64,000 bases of DNA from Pseudoalteromonas sp. R3 (GTDB taxonomy: Bacteria > Pseudomonadota > Gammaproteobacteria > Enterobacterales > Alteromonadaceae), in contig NZ_CP034835.1 of NCBI RefSeq assembly GCF_004014715.1, forward strand, positions 1,054,001 through 1,118,000, in the 5' to 3' direction. Within the stretch, counting starts at the first letter, position 1. Every line of letters starts with the position of its first letter. Shown here piece by piece: positions 30,354-39,126 of this stretch. The translations under genes and the position numbers were made by a program. The notes under the pieces were generated by a model, which did not search any database, was not told the origin of the DNA, and saw only the letters and a program-made list of their open reading frames with translations.

Positions 30354-31115
30354 TGGTAATGAGCTACATAGCGCAGCCCGATCACGACAGAGTAAAGATT
30401 ATCATCCACCAACCTATGGTCTTACTTGCAAGGCTGCAGCGGACAACCGCAGAGGTAGCTGGCCGCGGGAGCGTTTTCACAACTGGTTGTTTTGCATGGG
30501 AGCTACGAACAAGAACTATCCCAGGAGCGCTGCTAACACCTGTATTTTCAGTCAAAAGATGAATAACAGGGGGCTTGCCAGGCTGAAACTGACCAACCAT
30601 TTTAATGGGTAATATAGCCCAGATTTGCTCTACCTGAGTGTCTTGGCTCGGCTAAGTACGGGCGCTAGTCGTGTAAACAACCGATTAAAAGGACCAGATT
30701 GGTCGCTTGGTAAACTTGGTACAAGTAGCAAACGAACACACTTTTTATATAGCCAATACACTAAAGAAAAGCAGAATAAAGATAGGCGTCATAGGTACGA
30801 GCCCGATGGGTTAATGGAGTGCACAGCGTACTCATTTAAAAGTCGATACAGTGTCACAAAGCGATCGACACTTTATTGACATTTTGTGTGTCAGAGTGAG
30901 CCTAATAGACCGACAGGGTGACTGAGCGATGAAACAACGCACCATTTTCCTTCTCTGTGCGTTATTTACGTTACCCGTGCCAGCCAAAGCGTAATCTGAG
31001 GTCATGCTGGTGCCACTCGATATTGCCGGACTGAGCGCTGGATTCGCACCACCAACAGGCTAGCCAAAATGTGGCGTAGTGTATCGCTTTTAATCAAAAA
31101 CTGGAGTTGAATAAG
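30354..31115. other. About 760 bp with no confident gene
   Basis: Frames in this stretch are short or of unlikely composition. The only protein-like trace is a signal-peptide-like 21-codon frame at 30929-30994. The region looks like decayed accessory sequence between the zinc-ribbon gene and a two-component system. Confidence 0.5.
30929..31063 (+). pseudogene. Possible remnant of a secreted-protein gene
   Basis: ATG 30929 begins MKQRTIFLLCALFTLPVPAKA, a textbook signal peptide, which stops at TAA 30992-30994 immediately after the cleavage-like AKA. The same frame continues for 22 sense codons (SEVMLVPLDIAGLS...) to TAG at 31061. This suggests a nonsense-interrupted remnant just upstream of the response regulator. 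There is no ribosome site of note. It could be chance. Confidence 0.25.
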
Positions 31116-31790
31116 GTGTTGCGAATACTAATAGCAGAAGATCATCTGGATATTGCAGAGAACATTGGTGACTTTTTAACAGCCAAGGGGCATCAGGTGG
31201 ATTATGCTTATGATGGTGTAATGGCGGTGAATTTAGTAGAAGAACAAACCTATGATGCCATCATTATGGATATTATGATGCCCAAACTGGATGGTTTAAA
31301 AGCAACCAGGCAAATACGCCAGGGATCTCAACCGACGGTGCCCATTTTAATGCTGACAGCCAAAGACCGGCTGGACGATAAGCTGGTGGGGTTTGATTCT
31401 GGGGCGGACGACTATATCTTAAAACCTTTTGCCATTTCTGAACTTTATGCCCGCCTGGTCGCTCACACTCGTAAAGCACAAAATGACTATCATCATGTGA
31501 TGCGGTTAAACGGCCTTGAATTAAATACGCAAAATAAAACAGCCAGTTTTAATGGGGAGACGCTTCAGTTAAACCCGACTACTTTTAAAATTTTAACCTT
31601 GCTGTGTAAACAGCATCCTAGCCTGGTGAATAAGTCCGAGCTGGAGTTTCAGCTGTGGCGGGACGCATTGCCAGAAAACGACTTACTAAGAAGTCATATC
31701 TATAACCTCAGAAAATCCCTCTCGGGGTGTGCAGAGCATATCAAGGTCCAGTCGAAACACGGTCAAGGGTATCAGCTTGTTTTTCTCTGA
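31116..31790 (+). CDS. OmpR/PhoB-family response regulator
   Basis: A 224-residue regulator. The receiver domain has the acidic pair in ILIAEDHLD, the phospho-acceptor Asp52 in IIMDIMMPKLDG, and Lys in YILKPFA. The C-terminal winged helix (about 130-224) has LNPTTFKILTLLCKQHPSLVNKSEL and RSHIYNLRKSL. GTG 31116 is preferred since TGGAG ends 9 nt before it; the TTG at 31107 would abut the ribosome site. It overlaps the kinase gene by 14 nt. A secreted subtilase lies downstream and is a candidate target, by position only. Confidence 0.93.
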   Translation: MLRILIAEDHLDIAENIGDFLTAKGHQVDYAYDGVMAVNLVEEQTYDAIIMDIMMPKLDGLKATRQIRQGSQPTVPILMLTAKDRLDDKLVGFDSGADDYILKPFAISELYARLVAHTRKAQNDYHHVMRLNGLELNTQNKTASFNGETLQLNPTTFKILTLLCKQHPSLVNKSELEFQLWRDALPENDLLRSHIYNLRKSLSGCAEHIKVQSKHGQGYQLVFL

Positions 31791-33063
31791 CTGGCGTTCA
31801 AAACTCACGCTCTTTGCCCGCACACTGAGTCTGAGTCAGCGTGTCAAAGCCACTTTTATCGTTAGTTTTTGTGTGTTCTGTGGGCTTAGTTTGTTGGTGG
31901 TCTTTGCGGCGACAAAAGGCACCGAAGATTATATTTTTGAAAAACAGCTGAGCAGGGTTGTGACGCAGTTCAGGCTGCATTATGCAAACAGAGATACCTT
32001 TTTGTTTCCCGAAGGGGTGACAGCTTATCCCAGCTTTGCAGATATTCCGCCGTCGCTGGCTGTTTACATTGGCAAAAGCACTCCGGGGATATATGAGCTT
32101 GAGCACCCGGGTGAGGAAGATTTCCACTATGCCATTGCCGTGATGCCGGACAACGCTTGGTACTATTTTATCTATGATGTGAACGACATTGAGATTTCTG
32201 AGAGCTTAGAACGCATGATGATGCAGATTATTTTTGCCAGCTTTACGCTATTTATCGTGCTGTTTTTCATGATTTTTCATCTGGTACTCAAACGCTCAAT
32301 GGCACCTATGTTTACCTTGATTGAACAGGTGAGAAAAAGTGCCGACGCGCCCGGCGCGCGCTTTGTTAGTGACTACAAGTACCAGGATGATGAAATTGGG
32401 CTGCTTAACAAGACGTTGATTGAGCATGCGCAACGAATTGAGGCCTTTATTAAGCGTGAGCGCGAGTTCACGAATTTTGCCAGTCATGAATTGCGTACGC
32501 CTGTCACGGTGATCAAAGGCGTGAACGAACTACTGAAACTACACTGCGAGACTAATCCGGGACTTACCAAGCCTTTGGCCAGGCTAGAGCGTGCTGTAAC
32601 TAGTATGGAAGATATGATTATCGTGCTACTTGAACTGGCAAGAGAGGAAGGCACACAGGAGAGCGAGCAGGCGACAATCGCTACGATAGTTCAGGAAATT
32701 ATGCAGGCATTTCAAGGTCAGGCTGAGAAAAATGGCAAAACTTTGTCACTGCACATGACATCATCCGCGAGTGAGACAATTCCACGTGTGAATGGCATGA
32801 TTGTGATGGGAAATTTGGTTCGAAATGCGATTCAGCACTCAACGGGTACGGATATTGAGCTCTGTGTGGCTGATAATGTTTTCAGGATAACTAATACACT
32901 TCAGGATACTCAGCAGCACAAAGTTGAGTTTTTCTCTGGCGTTGAGCAGGGTTATGGATTAGGGAAAATAATTGTTGAGCGCATTTGTCACCAGCAAAAT
33001 TGGCATTACACTCAGCGGGTAGAGGCGGGCAAGATCACCGCAACAATCCGGTTTTCAGGTTGA
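31777..33063 (+). CDS. Membrane sensor histidine kinase
   Basis: A 428-residue kinase partner of the preceding regulator. TTG 31777 is chosen because AAGGG lies 7 nt upstream; the frame opens earlier inside the regulator gene. Two spans (about residues 25-46 and 148-172) enclose a ~100-residue periplasmic sensor. The H-box is NFASHELRTPVTV with the phosphorylated His near residue 237. The ATPase domain shows MGNLVRNAIQHS (N box) and GYGLGKIIVERIC (G box), and is short. The sensor shows no family I know, so the signal is unknown. Confidence 0.93.
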   Translation: MFFSDWRSKLTLFARTLSLSQRVKATFIVSFCVFCGLSLLVVFAATKGTEDYIFEKQLSRVVTQFRLHYANRDTFLFPEGVTAYPSFADIPPSLAVYIGKSTPGIYELEHPGEEDFHYAIAVMPDNAWYYFIYDVNDIEISESLERMMMQIIFASFTLFIVLFFMIFHLVLKRSMAPMFTLIEQVRKSADAPGARFVSDYKYQDDEIGLLNKTLIEHAQRIEAFIKREREFTNFASHELRTPVTVIKGVNELLKLHCETNPGLTKPLARLERAVTSMEDMIIVLLELAREEGTQESEQATIATIVQEIMQAFQGQAEKNGKTLSLHMTSSASETIPRVNGMIVMGNLVRNAIQHSTGTDIELCVADNVFRITNTLQDTQQHKVEFFSGVEQGYGLGKIIVERICHQQNWHYTQRVEAGKITATIRFSG

Positions 33064-33444
33064 GAAATTTTCACACCCAAGATGCTGAAATCTGCAATTT
33101 ACTCGCCTGATATCACCTAAAGGGTCAGCTCTTTATCACTTCAGGTCAAGTGTGAATACAAAAAAGATCATCATTTTTACATTAAATATCAATATATATG
33201 TCATTTTTAACACTTGACCAAAAGAAATGTTATAACACTTTTATCATATTCATGTTGCAACTGGACCGTTCCAGTTGCTACCTTTGTTAACAGTTTTACA
33301 ACACAACACTGATATGTTTATCGCGGTAGATGACCTTGTTGTATAGGTACAAGTAGTTAAACCACTTGTACGCTTTGAGTTTCAAAGCGGCTGTTTAAGT
33401 GCATTGTCAGTTATAAAAAAGTGATAATACAACAAGGAGAAGAC
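33064..33444 (+). promoter_or_regulatory. Hairpin-rich leader of the subtilase gene
   Basis: This AT-rich 380-bp stretch contains four perfect inverted repeats. GGTCAAGTGT (33144-33153) is matched by ACACTTGACC (33210-33219), 56 nt apart. GCAACTGGA-CCGT-TCCAGTTGC is at 33257-33278. GTACAAGT (33347-33354) is matched by ACTTGTAC (33364-33371). CGCTTTGA-GTT-TCAAAGCG is at 33371-33389. The first could be a pair of operator half-sites. The others could form RNA hairpins in a long 5' untranslated region. No promoter hexamers are firmly assigned. Confidence 0.55.
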
Positions 33445-35022
33445 ATGAGTACCAAGCGTTTTAAACTATCGGCTATTTCCACTTTAATGCTGTCAGCAAT
33501 GAGTTTGCCAGCGCTAGCTGAAGCCCCGGTTTATCAAGGGCAAACAGAAGATTCTAAATTGGAAATTAAGTCTAAAAAGAGCGAAAAAAACCGCTACATC
33601 ATTCGCTTTAATGAAGCACTGTCGGGCGGTAAAAACAGCTTTAATAATTTTATAGCGCTCAACTATCTGTTTACTGCGGGTGCAGAGCCACTGTTTGCAC
33701 TTAACGGTCAACAATCTATGGTTGCGGAGCTGGATGATTACAGCCTTGAAACACTGCGCAGCTTTTCATCTGTTGAGTCAATTGAAATAGATCCTAAGCG
33801 TTATATTCTGCCTCTGGCAAAATCTAATAATCAAATAATGCCATACGCACAGAGCACACCATATGGTATTACTATGGTGCAGGGTCATTTATTGCCTCAA
33901 TCAAATACTTCAGCGAGAAAAGCGTGTGTGATCGACACCGGATATAATCTGGGTCACCCTGATTTACCCTATGGTAATGTAACGGGAATTGCGAATAACA
34001 GTGCGGTGGGTCAGTGGAACAATGATGGTAACGGTCATGGTACGCACGTTGCCGGTACAATAGCTGCTGAGGACAATAACCAGGGGGTAATTGGTGTTTA
34101 TCCTGGTATGGACCTGCATATTGTTAAGATCTTTAACGATAACGGGCAGTGGACCTATGCATCTGATCTGGTTAATGCAATCCAGCAATGTAAGGATGCA
34201 GGCGCGCATGTTGTTAATATGAGCCTGGGTGGGGGGAATTACTCCAACAGCGAAAATACAGCCATGCAAAACTTTGTTGATGGTGGCATGATGCTGGTGG
34301 CTGCTGCGGGTAATGATGGCAACAGCTCTAAGTCTTATCCGGCGTCCTATAATGCGGTTATTTCCGTGGCTTCCGTTACATCGAGCGAAAGCCGATCTTC
34401 ATTTTCTCAGTATAATGATCAAGTTGAGCTGGCAGGCCCGGGTTCCAGTGTAAACTCGACTTATCCAACCAACACCTACCGTAGTCTGAGTGGAACGTCA
34501 ATGGCTTCACCTCATGTCGCTGGTGTCGCTGCCTTGGTGTGGAGTCATAATACCCAATGTAATAACCAAGAGATCCGGGCTGCACTGAATGCGACTGCCA
34601 AAGACAAAGGTGCCGCGGGTCGGGATAACTATTATGGTCATGGTATTGTTCAGGCCAAAGCTGCATCGGATTATATCGGCGCAAATGGTTGTCAGGGTGG
34701 GGGCGACCCTGGTGGTGTGACGCCAGTGAATGGTTCTTTGCCTAACCTTCAGGGCAATCAGAGTGGCTGGACACACTACACCTGGGATATTCCTCAGGGC
34801 GTAAAAGAGATGAATCTGAGTATCACAGGTGGTACAGGGGATGCAGATCTGTATGTGAGATACAATGCGCAACCAGATGCAAACAACTACACCTGTCGTC
34901 CATGGAAAGATGGTAACGAGGAGCAGTGTTCATTTGCTAATCCAAGTGCAGGCACCTGGCACATTAGCTTGTATGGATACAACAGCTACAATGGTGTGAC
35001 GCTAAATTATTCGTATAAATAG
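33445..35022 (+). CDS. Secreted subtilisin-like serine protease (S8) with PPC domain
   Basis: A 525-residue extracellular protease. ATG 33445 follows AAGGAGA and begins a signal peptide cut near LPALAEA. An inhibitory propeptide (about 45-120) contains YIIRFNEAL. The S8 catalytic domain (about 135-420) has Asp164 in CVIDTGYNLGHPDL, His198 in GHGTHVAGT, the oxyanion Asn290 in AAGND and Ser352 in GTSMASPHVAG. A Gly-rich linker leads to a C-terminal PPC domain (about 440-525, GDADLYVRY ... WHISLYGY), usually removed during maturation. It degrades external protein for nutrition or other ends. A two-component system lies upstream and a strong terminator downstream. Confidence 0.95.
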   Translation: MSTKRFKLSAISTLMLSAMSLPALAEAPVYQGQTEDSKLEIKSKKSEKNRYIIRFNEALSGGKNSFNNFIALNYLFTAGAEPLFALNGQQSMVAELDDYSLETLRSFSSVESIEIDPKRYILPLAKSNNQIMPYAQSTPYGITMVQGHLLPQSNTSARKACVIDTGYNLGHPDLPYGNVTGIANNSAVGQWNNDGNGHGTHVAGTIAAEDNNQGVIGVYPGMDLHIVKIFNDNGQWTYASDLVNAIQQCKDAGAHVVNMSLGGGNYSNSENTAMQNFVDGGMMLVAAAGNDGNSSKSYPASYNAVISVASVTSSESRSSFSQYNDQVELAGPGSSVNSTYPTNTYRSLSGTSMASPHVAGVAALVWSHNTQCNNQEIRAALNATAKDKGAAGRDNYYGHGIVQAKAASDYIGANGCQGGGDPGGVTPVNGSLPNLQGNQSGWTHYTWDIPQGVKEMNLSITGGTGDADLYVRYNAQPDANNYTCRPWKDGNEEQCSFANPSAGTWHISLYGYNSYNGVTLNYSYK

Positions 35023-35051
35023 TCAGTAGATTGTTGGGAAAACCCAAAGAT

Positions 35052-35077
35052 AAAGGCGCTCTAAGAGCGCCTTTTTT
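35052..35077. terminator. Rho-independent terminator between convergent genes
   Basis: GGCGCTC (35055-35061) pairs perfectly with GAGCGCC (35065-35071), extended by A-T pairs and followed by T6. A-rich sequence on the other side means it can also stop the convergent minus-strand gene. Confidence 0.85.
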
Positions 35078-35087
35078 ACATTCTCAG

Positions 35088-36140
35088 TTATCTAACCCAG
35101 AGTAGTCCCCAACGAGTACCGTTACCAATTGCATTGTAGCTGCATCGTGGTGAGCCTTTAGAGGCTGTACTGAATTCACCGTGAGCTAACCAACATGCAT
35201 GATGGCCTGGGTGAATATCGCGCTGCCAGCCAACCACATTCATGTTGTTGCGGTCGTCACCATCTCCGTAATAGATGCACTTTTTCGTGGTGGCGCCGCT
35301 AGCATCGTACGTTGCCCGGCAGTCAGGTAGTGGGGTGTTTTTTTGATGTGCCTGCTGGTCTTTATATCCCCAGGTATAACGGACCATCTCCAGTTCAGCC
35401 TCGCTCATGGCACTTTGGTAAGCTGATTTACATCCAGCATAGTCGCAGGCCACTTGTTCTCGCACATCTCTGAATGCACCCAATGGCCCCTGATACAGAC
35501 CTGTAACCATCGGATCGGTTGCTGTCACATCTGGTTGTGGGTTGTAATCGCTGATATACATCTTACCGCCTGGCTCTGACTTACTGTAAGTGCCAATCAG
35601 GGTCCAGCCTCCTTCATCGGTATCCATATCGCAGTAGGCGTCGAAACTGGCATGGACACCTGCGCCATCTGGGTCAATGGTATAGACGCCCGACTGAGCA
35701 TCGGGGTTCTCGCTCAGGATCTGCGCACAGCTGGAATGCGGTATCTCAATGACGGCCCCTGTAGCCAATGTAAAGTCGCCGGAGTCATTGTTTGGACCAT
35801 ACCAGGTACCCTGATATCCATCCTGTTCAGAGCCCTGACCCAGGAAGTAAAAACGTGCCCCGTCTTTTGCAATGCTAAATTGCACACGTTGTTTCAGGCC
35901 TGAGCCAATCTCAAAGGTATTAGGGTGTTCAAATTCACCCTGAATAAGGGAAGCTTCGGGTGCTTGAGTATCTGTTGCGTTGAATTTATTGGCGTGCAGT
36001 TGTACCTTGAGCTGTTGCAGCTGGGTGCCGCTCGTTGCCAACACACCGTCTAAATGTGAGTCTGTAACCAGATCCCATTGTACATTTGCAGTCGCGTGGC
36101 CAGTTACGGCCGCCAAAAGTAGCGCTGTTATTTTAGACAT
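35088..36140 (-). CDS. Secreted fibrinogen-like (FReD/intelectin-type) domain protein
   Basis: A 350-residue secreted protein; the signal peptide is cut near HATANV. The C-terminal half starts like a fibrinogen-related domain: SCAQILSENPDAQSGVYTIDPDG, then the hallmark AYCDMDTDEGGWTLIG. Several Cys (CDYAGC, PDCRATY, KKCIYYGDGDD, HACW, PRCSY) could form disulfides. In animals such domains bind carbohydrates or acetyl groups; bacterial versions are little studied. The N-terminal ~120 residues are a beta-rich domain I do not recognise. It is convergent with the subtilase. A sugar-binding or adhesion role is inferred. Confidence 0.8.
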   Translation of the reverse strand: MSKITALLLAAVTGHATANVQWDLVTDSHLDGVLATSGTQLQQLKVQLHANKFNATDTQAPEASLIQGEFEHPNTFEIGSGLKQRVQFSIAKDGARFYFLGQGSEQDGYQGTWYGPNNDSGDFTLATGAVIEIPHSSCAQILSENPDAQSGVYTIDPDGAGVHASFDAYCDMDTDEGGWTLIGTYSKSEPGGKMYISDYNPQPDVTATDPMVTGLYQGPLGAFRDVREQVACDYAGCKSAYQSAMSEAELEMVRYTWGYKDQQAHQKNTPLPDCRATYDASGATTKKCIYYGDGDDRNNMNVVGWQRDIHPGHHACWLAHGEFSTASKGSPRCSYNAIGNGTRWGLLWVR

Positions 36141-36288
36141 GATGTCTATTCTCCTTGTTTACAAATAACGCCTGCATGATGACATAGTTAGGTTTAAGCT
36201 CAATAATATTTTATCATTAAATCAATGGTTTGATTGCTATTTTTGATGCTTCTGTGCGAGCTGTCCCCATTTTAAATTGGGCCGTAAA

Positions 36289-36315
36289 TTTGCATGAGTT
36301 TGCATGAGTTTGCAT
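36289..36315. repeat. Short tandem repeat, 10-bp period
   Basis: TTTGCATGAG occurs at 36289-36298 and 36299-36308, followed by a partial copy TTTGCAT. It lies about 150 bp upstream of the fibrinogen-like gene. A period of one helical turn could suit a regulator array, but it may be chance slippage. Confidence 0.6.
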
Positions 36316-36357
36316 AAACAACGAGGTGGTAATTAAGCCTGTCAAAAGCCATTTTGC

Positions 36358-36657
36358 TCACGCTTTTATCTTGTATATCAGATACTTTGCCAGCACAGCG
36401 CCAGAGAGAATAAAACCGTTGACCAGCACTGCTGTCACAATACTGCCAGTGAGCAGGTTACACGTACTGTCGCATAGGGGAAGGGGAGCAACAGCAACTC
36501 CCGCTAAGCTAAGCAGTGTAGCAACACCAATAAATACCTTTGTGGATGACCAGGGGTAAACCCTGAAAAAGTACATCAAAGGGATGACCATAATGAGCGG
36601 CATCATTGCCCATATTCCATTAATCAAAAACACCATAATGTCCCAAATACGTTGCAT
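36358..36657 (-). CDS. Small membrane protein, unknown function
   Basis: A 99-residue hydrophobic protein with about three spans: WDIMVFLINGIWAMMPLIMVIPL (about 5-28), VFIGVATLLSLAGVAVAPL (about 41-59) and a C-terminal span with VTAVLVNGFILSGAVLAKYLI (about 74-94), ending in basic residues. Two Cys sit in the loop PLCDSTCN. Composition is that of a true membrane protein rather than a chance frame. No family is recognised. It stands alone between the fibrinogen-like gene and a small soluble protein on the same strand. Confidence 0.6.
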   Translation of the reverse strand: MQRIWDIMVFLINGIWAMMPLIMVIPLMYFFRVYPWSSTKVFIGVATLLSLAGVAVAPLPLCDSTCNLLTGSIVTAVLVNGFILSGAVLAKYLIYKIKA

Positions 36658-36907
36658 CTTTCTATGCGCTCTTGCTTAGGGTAGATGCAGGTTTGTCACT
36701 TGTGGCCTTTACTTTTAAGCCAAATATATAACTTATGCAGCATAAAGCGGCTTATCTGTCTGGTCTAAAACAAAAAGACAAGCCCATCAGCAGTGATGAT
36801 AGCTGCTCTGAGGAGCTGTAAACAGAGTAACGCTCGGAGTACTTGCAGTGCAAACACGTATTTAATCATTTTAAACGGTTGGCACAGGCTAGCGCTGGGT
36901 GGTGGGG

Positions 36908-37213
36908 CTAAAATTCCAAAATACGTTTGAGCATACTTTGCTTGGATTTACAGATGAGCCATAGCTCGTGGCGCAATTGAAACCCTAGCTTCAAGTCCTG
37001 CTCTGAAGCACCAGTGAAGGCCAAACAGTCATTAATACTGCTCATGCCGCCATAGGCTCCAAGCGAGTGATAAATACTTTTTTGGGGCTGGCCTTTACTC
37101 AGAAATTCCGCAGACTTTTTAAAGTAATTAGCCCAGTGCAGCTCATTATGAGAGTACAGTAAATCAATCATACGCTCTAACTTTGCCTGATATTCGCCGT
37201 AGTCATGTTTCAT
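36908..37213 (-). CDS. Small soluble protein, possibly DUF6966-like
   Basis: A 101-residue protein starting MKHDYGEYQAKLERMIDLLY; a TTG 30 nt upstream is a less likely start. It is mainly helical, with conserved-looking motifs HELHWANYFKKS-like (SHNELHWANYFKK) and SLGAYGGMSSINDCLAF. The latter recalls a family of small uncharacterised proteins found near polymorphic toxins and as stand-alone genes (DUF6966, from memory). Function is unknown. About 250 bp without genes separates it from the membrane protein downstream. Confidence 0.6.
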   Translation of the reverse strand: MKHDYGEYQAKLERMIDLLYSHNELHWANYFKKSAEFLSKGQPQKSIYHSLGAYGGMSSINDCLAFTGASEQDLKLGFQLRHELWLICKSKQSMLKRILEF

Positions 37214-37446
37214 ATTGAGGCCATATACACAGAGTTCAATCAAAGTAAAAAGCTACCACTAAAAAGCGTATTGCTCAATTGAGTTTGTCCCGCCTGTATT
37301 GGGTTCGTCCGCATACCGACCCTAGGCCAAAGGGGAGAAACAGAAAGCGCCCATATTTATATGTTCCAACCCCTGCCTCCATAAAGATCTAATGCGTAGT
37401 TTCTTTCGTACAACCTTGCGACCTTTCAATTGGCTGTGAGGTAGAT

Positions 37447-37743
37447 ATGAAACAGTTTGCACTCAGAATATACGATTTCTACAAGTATATTTTCGACTCA
37501 ACCAGAAATCCGCTTCGGCATATTCCGGACCCCGTCAGTCGCTTCCACATAATGACCGTTCTCGCTTGCCTGTGGAGCTTTGCGTTTGCTACCTATATAG
37601 GCAGTATGATCGTATTTGGGATCAGCCTGGCTGCACACATTGTTCTTTTTCTGATGTTTTTCTTTACCATTGCGGTATTTTATGACGCAGAAAAAAACAA
37701 ATCCTCCTGGTTAATGAAGTTGCGCAGGGACAGGCTGAAGTAG
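37447..37743 (+). CDS. Small two-span membrane protein
   Basis: A 98-residue protein with a GAGG site 5 nt before the ATG. The basic/aromatic N-terminus (FALRIYDFYKYIFDSTRNP) is followed by two spans, IMTVLACLWSFAFATYIGSM (about 35-54) and ISLAAHIVLFLMFFFTIAVF (about 59-78), and a basic tail. A good terminator follows, which supports a real gene. I do not recognise the family, and its neighbours do not suggest a role. Confidence 0.65.
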   Translation: MKQFALRIYDFYKYIFDSTRNPLRHIPDPVSRFHIMTVLACLWSFAFATYIGSMIVFGISLAAHIVLFLMFFFTIAVFYDAEKNKSSWLMKLRRDRLK

Positions 37744-37795
37744 AGCCAAATAATGCACATAGGCGCAATGGAGCAGACTTAACTGTTCATTGAGC

Positions 37796-37830
37796 GCGTG
37801 CCTGAATCGCAGCGCATTCGGCACGCTTTT
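37796..37830 (+). terminator. Rho-independent terminator
   Basis: GCGTGCC (37796-37802) pairs with GGCACGC (37820-37826), with an inner GAAT/ATTC pairing and one bulge, followed by TTTT. It ends the small membrane-protein gene and lies between it and the convergent kinase gene. Confidence 0.75.
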
Positions 37831-37845
37831 AGCTCATCCCACTGT

Positions 37846-39126
37846 CTAGTATTGCGGTGATAAAACCAGCGTAACACAAAAGCGGTGTGCGTCATGGCGA
37901 ATGCTTAACTGCCAGCCCAGTTCGTCACACAGTTTTTGTGCCAGATCCAGACCTAAGCCGTAGCCCGCAGTGTTGTGGAGCGCACTGTGCTCTGCGGGTG
38001 GCTCTGAGCCAATGTATTCGTAGTTTTCAATCTCCAGTATATGTTGCGTTTGATGTATAGAAATTGCGCCCTGATGGGTATGCTGAATGGCATTTCGTAA
38101 CAAATTTCCAATGACGATAGTTGCGCCAGAGTGCGGTAATTCGCAGCAATAATCGTCGGTTTCAAGCTGTATATCTATGTGTTTCCCTTGCTTCAGATAA
38201 GTCAGGTCCTGCATCAGTGACTCCACCAACTCGGCCAGTTTTACGGTCTTTAAATCTCTCAGAGGTTGTCCCTTACGACTCAGCCACAGCAGAGTTTCAG
38301 TTAGCGCGACCATTGCCTGACTTGCGTGGTCAATGCGCTTTAATGCCTTGTCGCTTTTTTTACATTGAGCACTGTCAAGGCGCTGAAGTAGTTCTACGCT
38401 GCTGCGGATCACGGCAATGGGCGTGCGCAGCTCGTGACTGGCGTAGCTGACAAACGCCTGCTCCCGGTCCAGGCTTTGTTTAACCTGTTGCAGGCTTTGC
38501 TGGATCAGTTCCGCCAGCGTAGTGAGCTCGTGGTATCGAAACACAGGGGGAGGGTCATCGAGAGAGTGATGATCCAGCTCGGCTGCCCATGCGTGCAGCT
38601 CTGCGACGGGCCGGGTCACGGTGCGCATCAGCATCACCAGGATCGTAGCAAACAATGCGAGGGTGCCCAGCGCAAAGAGAATCCCTAACATTTCAGGCCC
38701 CTGAAACCAGGCTTTGGGCGATGTTTTTGGGGCTATAAAATGGTGGGCAACAAACCCTGACTGACCATCGGGCGTTGCAAAAAACATCACAAAGCGGGCT
38801 TCGCTGGGTCTTGTCAGCATATTGTCCCGGGTAACCAGCTTGTGTAATGTGTTGGTTTCTATTTCCTGGCGGGTAAACGCCGCGCGGATGGGCTCGGGTA
38901 AATCCTGCCACTGACTGGCCACCACAAAATTGTGCGCCTGAATCGGATGGCCGGGCTGCGGATGGTGGGCCTGAGCCATATTCAGCATAGTGCCTCTCAT
39001 CATGTCATCGAGCCCGGTAAAAAAGCTGTTGGTCCAGAGCACCGACAACAGACTGATCACCAAAGTGGCCAGCACCAGCAGTGCAGCAAGAATATAGCGA
39101 CGCAGACTCATATGTATGGGAGCCAT
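37846..39126 (-). CDS. Sensor histidine kinase of the RND efflux operon
   Basis: A 426-residue kinase. ATG 39126 follows a perfect AGGAGGAG site and overlaps the regulator stop by one base. Two spans (about residues 10-32 and 145-168) frame a periplasmic sensor of ~110 residues rich in His and Pro (AHHPQPGHPIQAHNF), which might bind metal. A HAMP-like linker leads to the H-box YASHELRTPIAVI with His near residue 231. The ATPase domain has IGNLLRNAIQHT and GYGLGLDLAQKLC. It is the last gene of the efflux operon and should report to the overlapping regulator. Confidence 0.93.
   Translation of the reverse strand: MAPIHMSLRRYILAALLVLATLVISLLSVLWTNSFFTGLDDMMRGTMLNMAQAHHPQPGHPIQAHNFVVASQWQDLPEPIRAAFTRQEIETNTLHKLVTRDNMLTRPSEARFVMFFATPDGQSGFVAHHFIAPKTSPKAWFQGPEMLGILFALGTLALFATILVMLMRTVTRPVAELHAWAAELDHHSLDDPPPVFRYHELTTLAELIQQSLQQVKQSLDREQAFVSYASHELRTPIAVIRSSVELLQRLDSAQCKKSDKALKRIDHASQAMVALTETLLWLSRKGQPLRDLKTVKLAELVESLMQDLTYLKQGKHIDIQLETDDYCCELPHSGATIVIGNLLRNAIQHTHQGAISIHQTQHILEIENYEYIGSEPPAEHSALHNTAGYGLGLDLAQKLCDELGWQLSIRHDAHRFCVTLVLSPQY

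Noticed and set aside
30625..30879. An 84-codon frame in the gene-poor stretch
   Set aside because: Composition is biased to Ser, Arg and Lys with no hydrophobic core, motif or ribosome site; it is probably chance.
36289..36315. CRISPR array
   Set aside because: The only short direct repeats are of 10 bp without spacers; no cas genes are present in the window.
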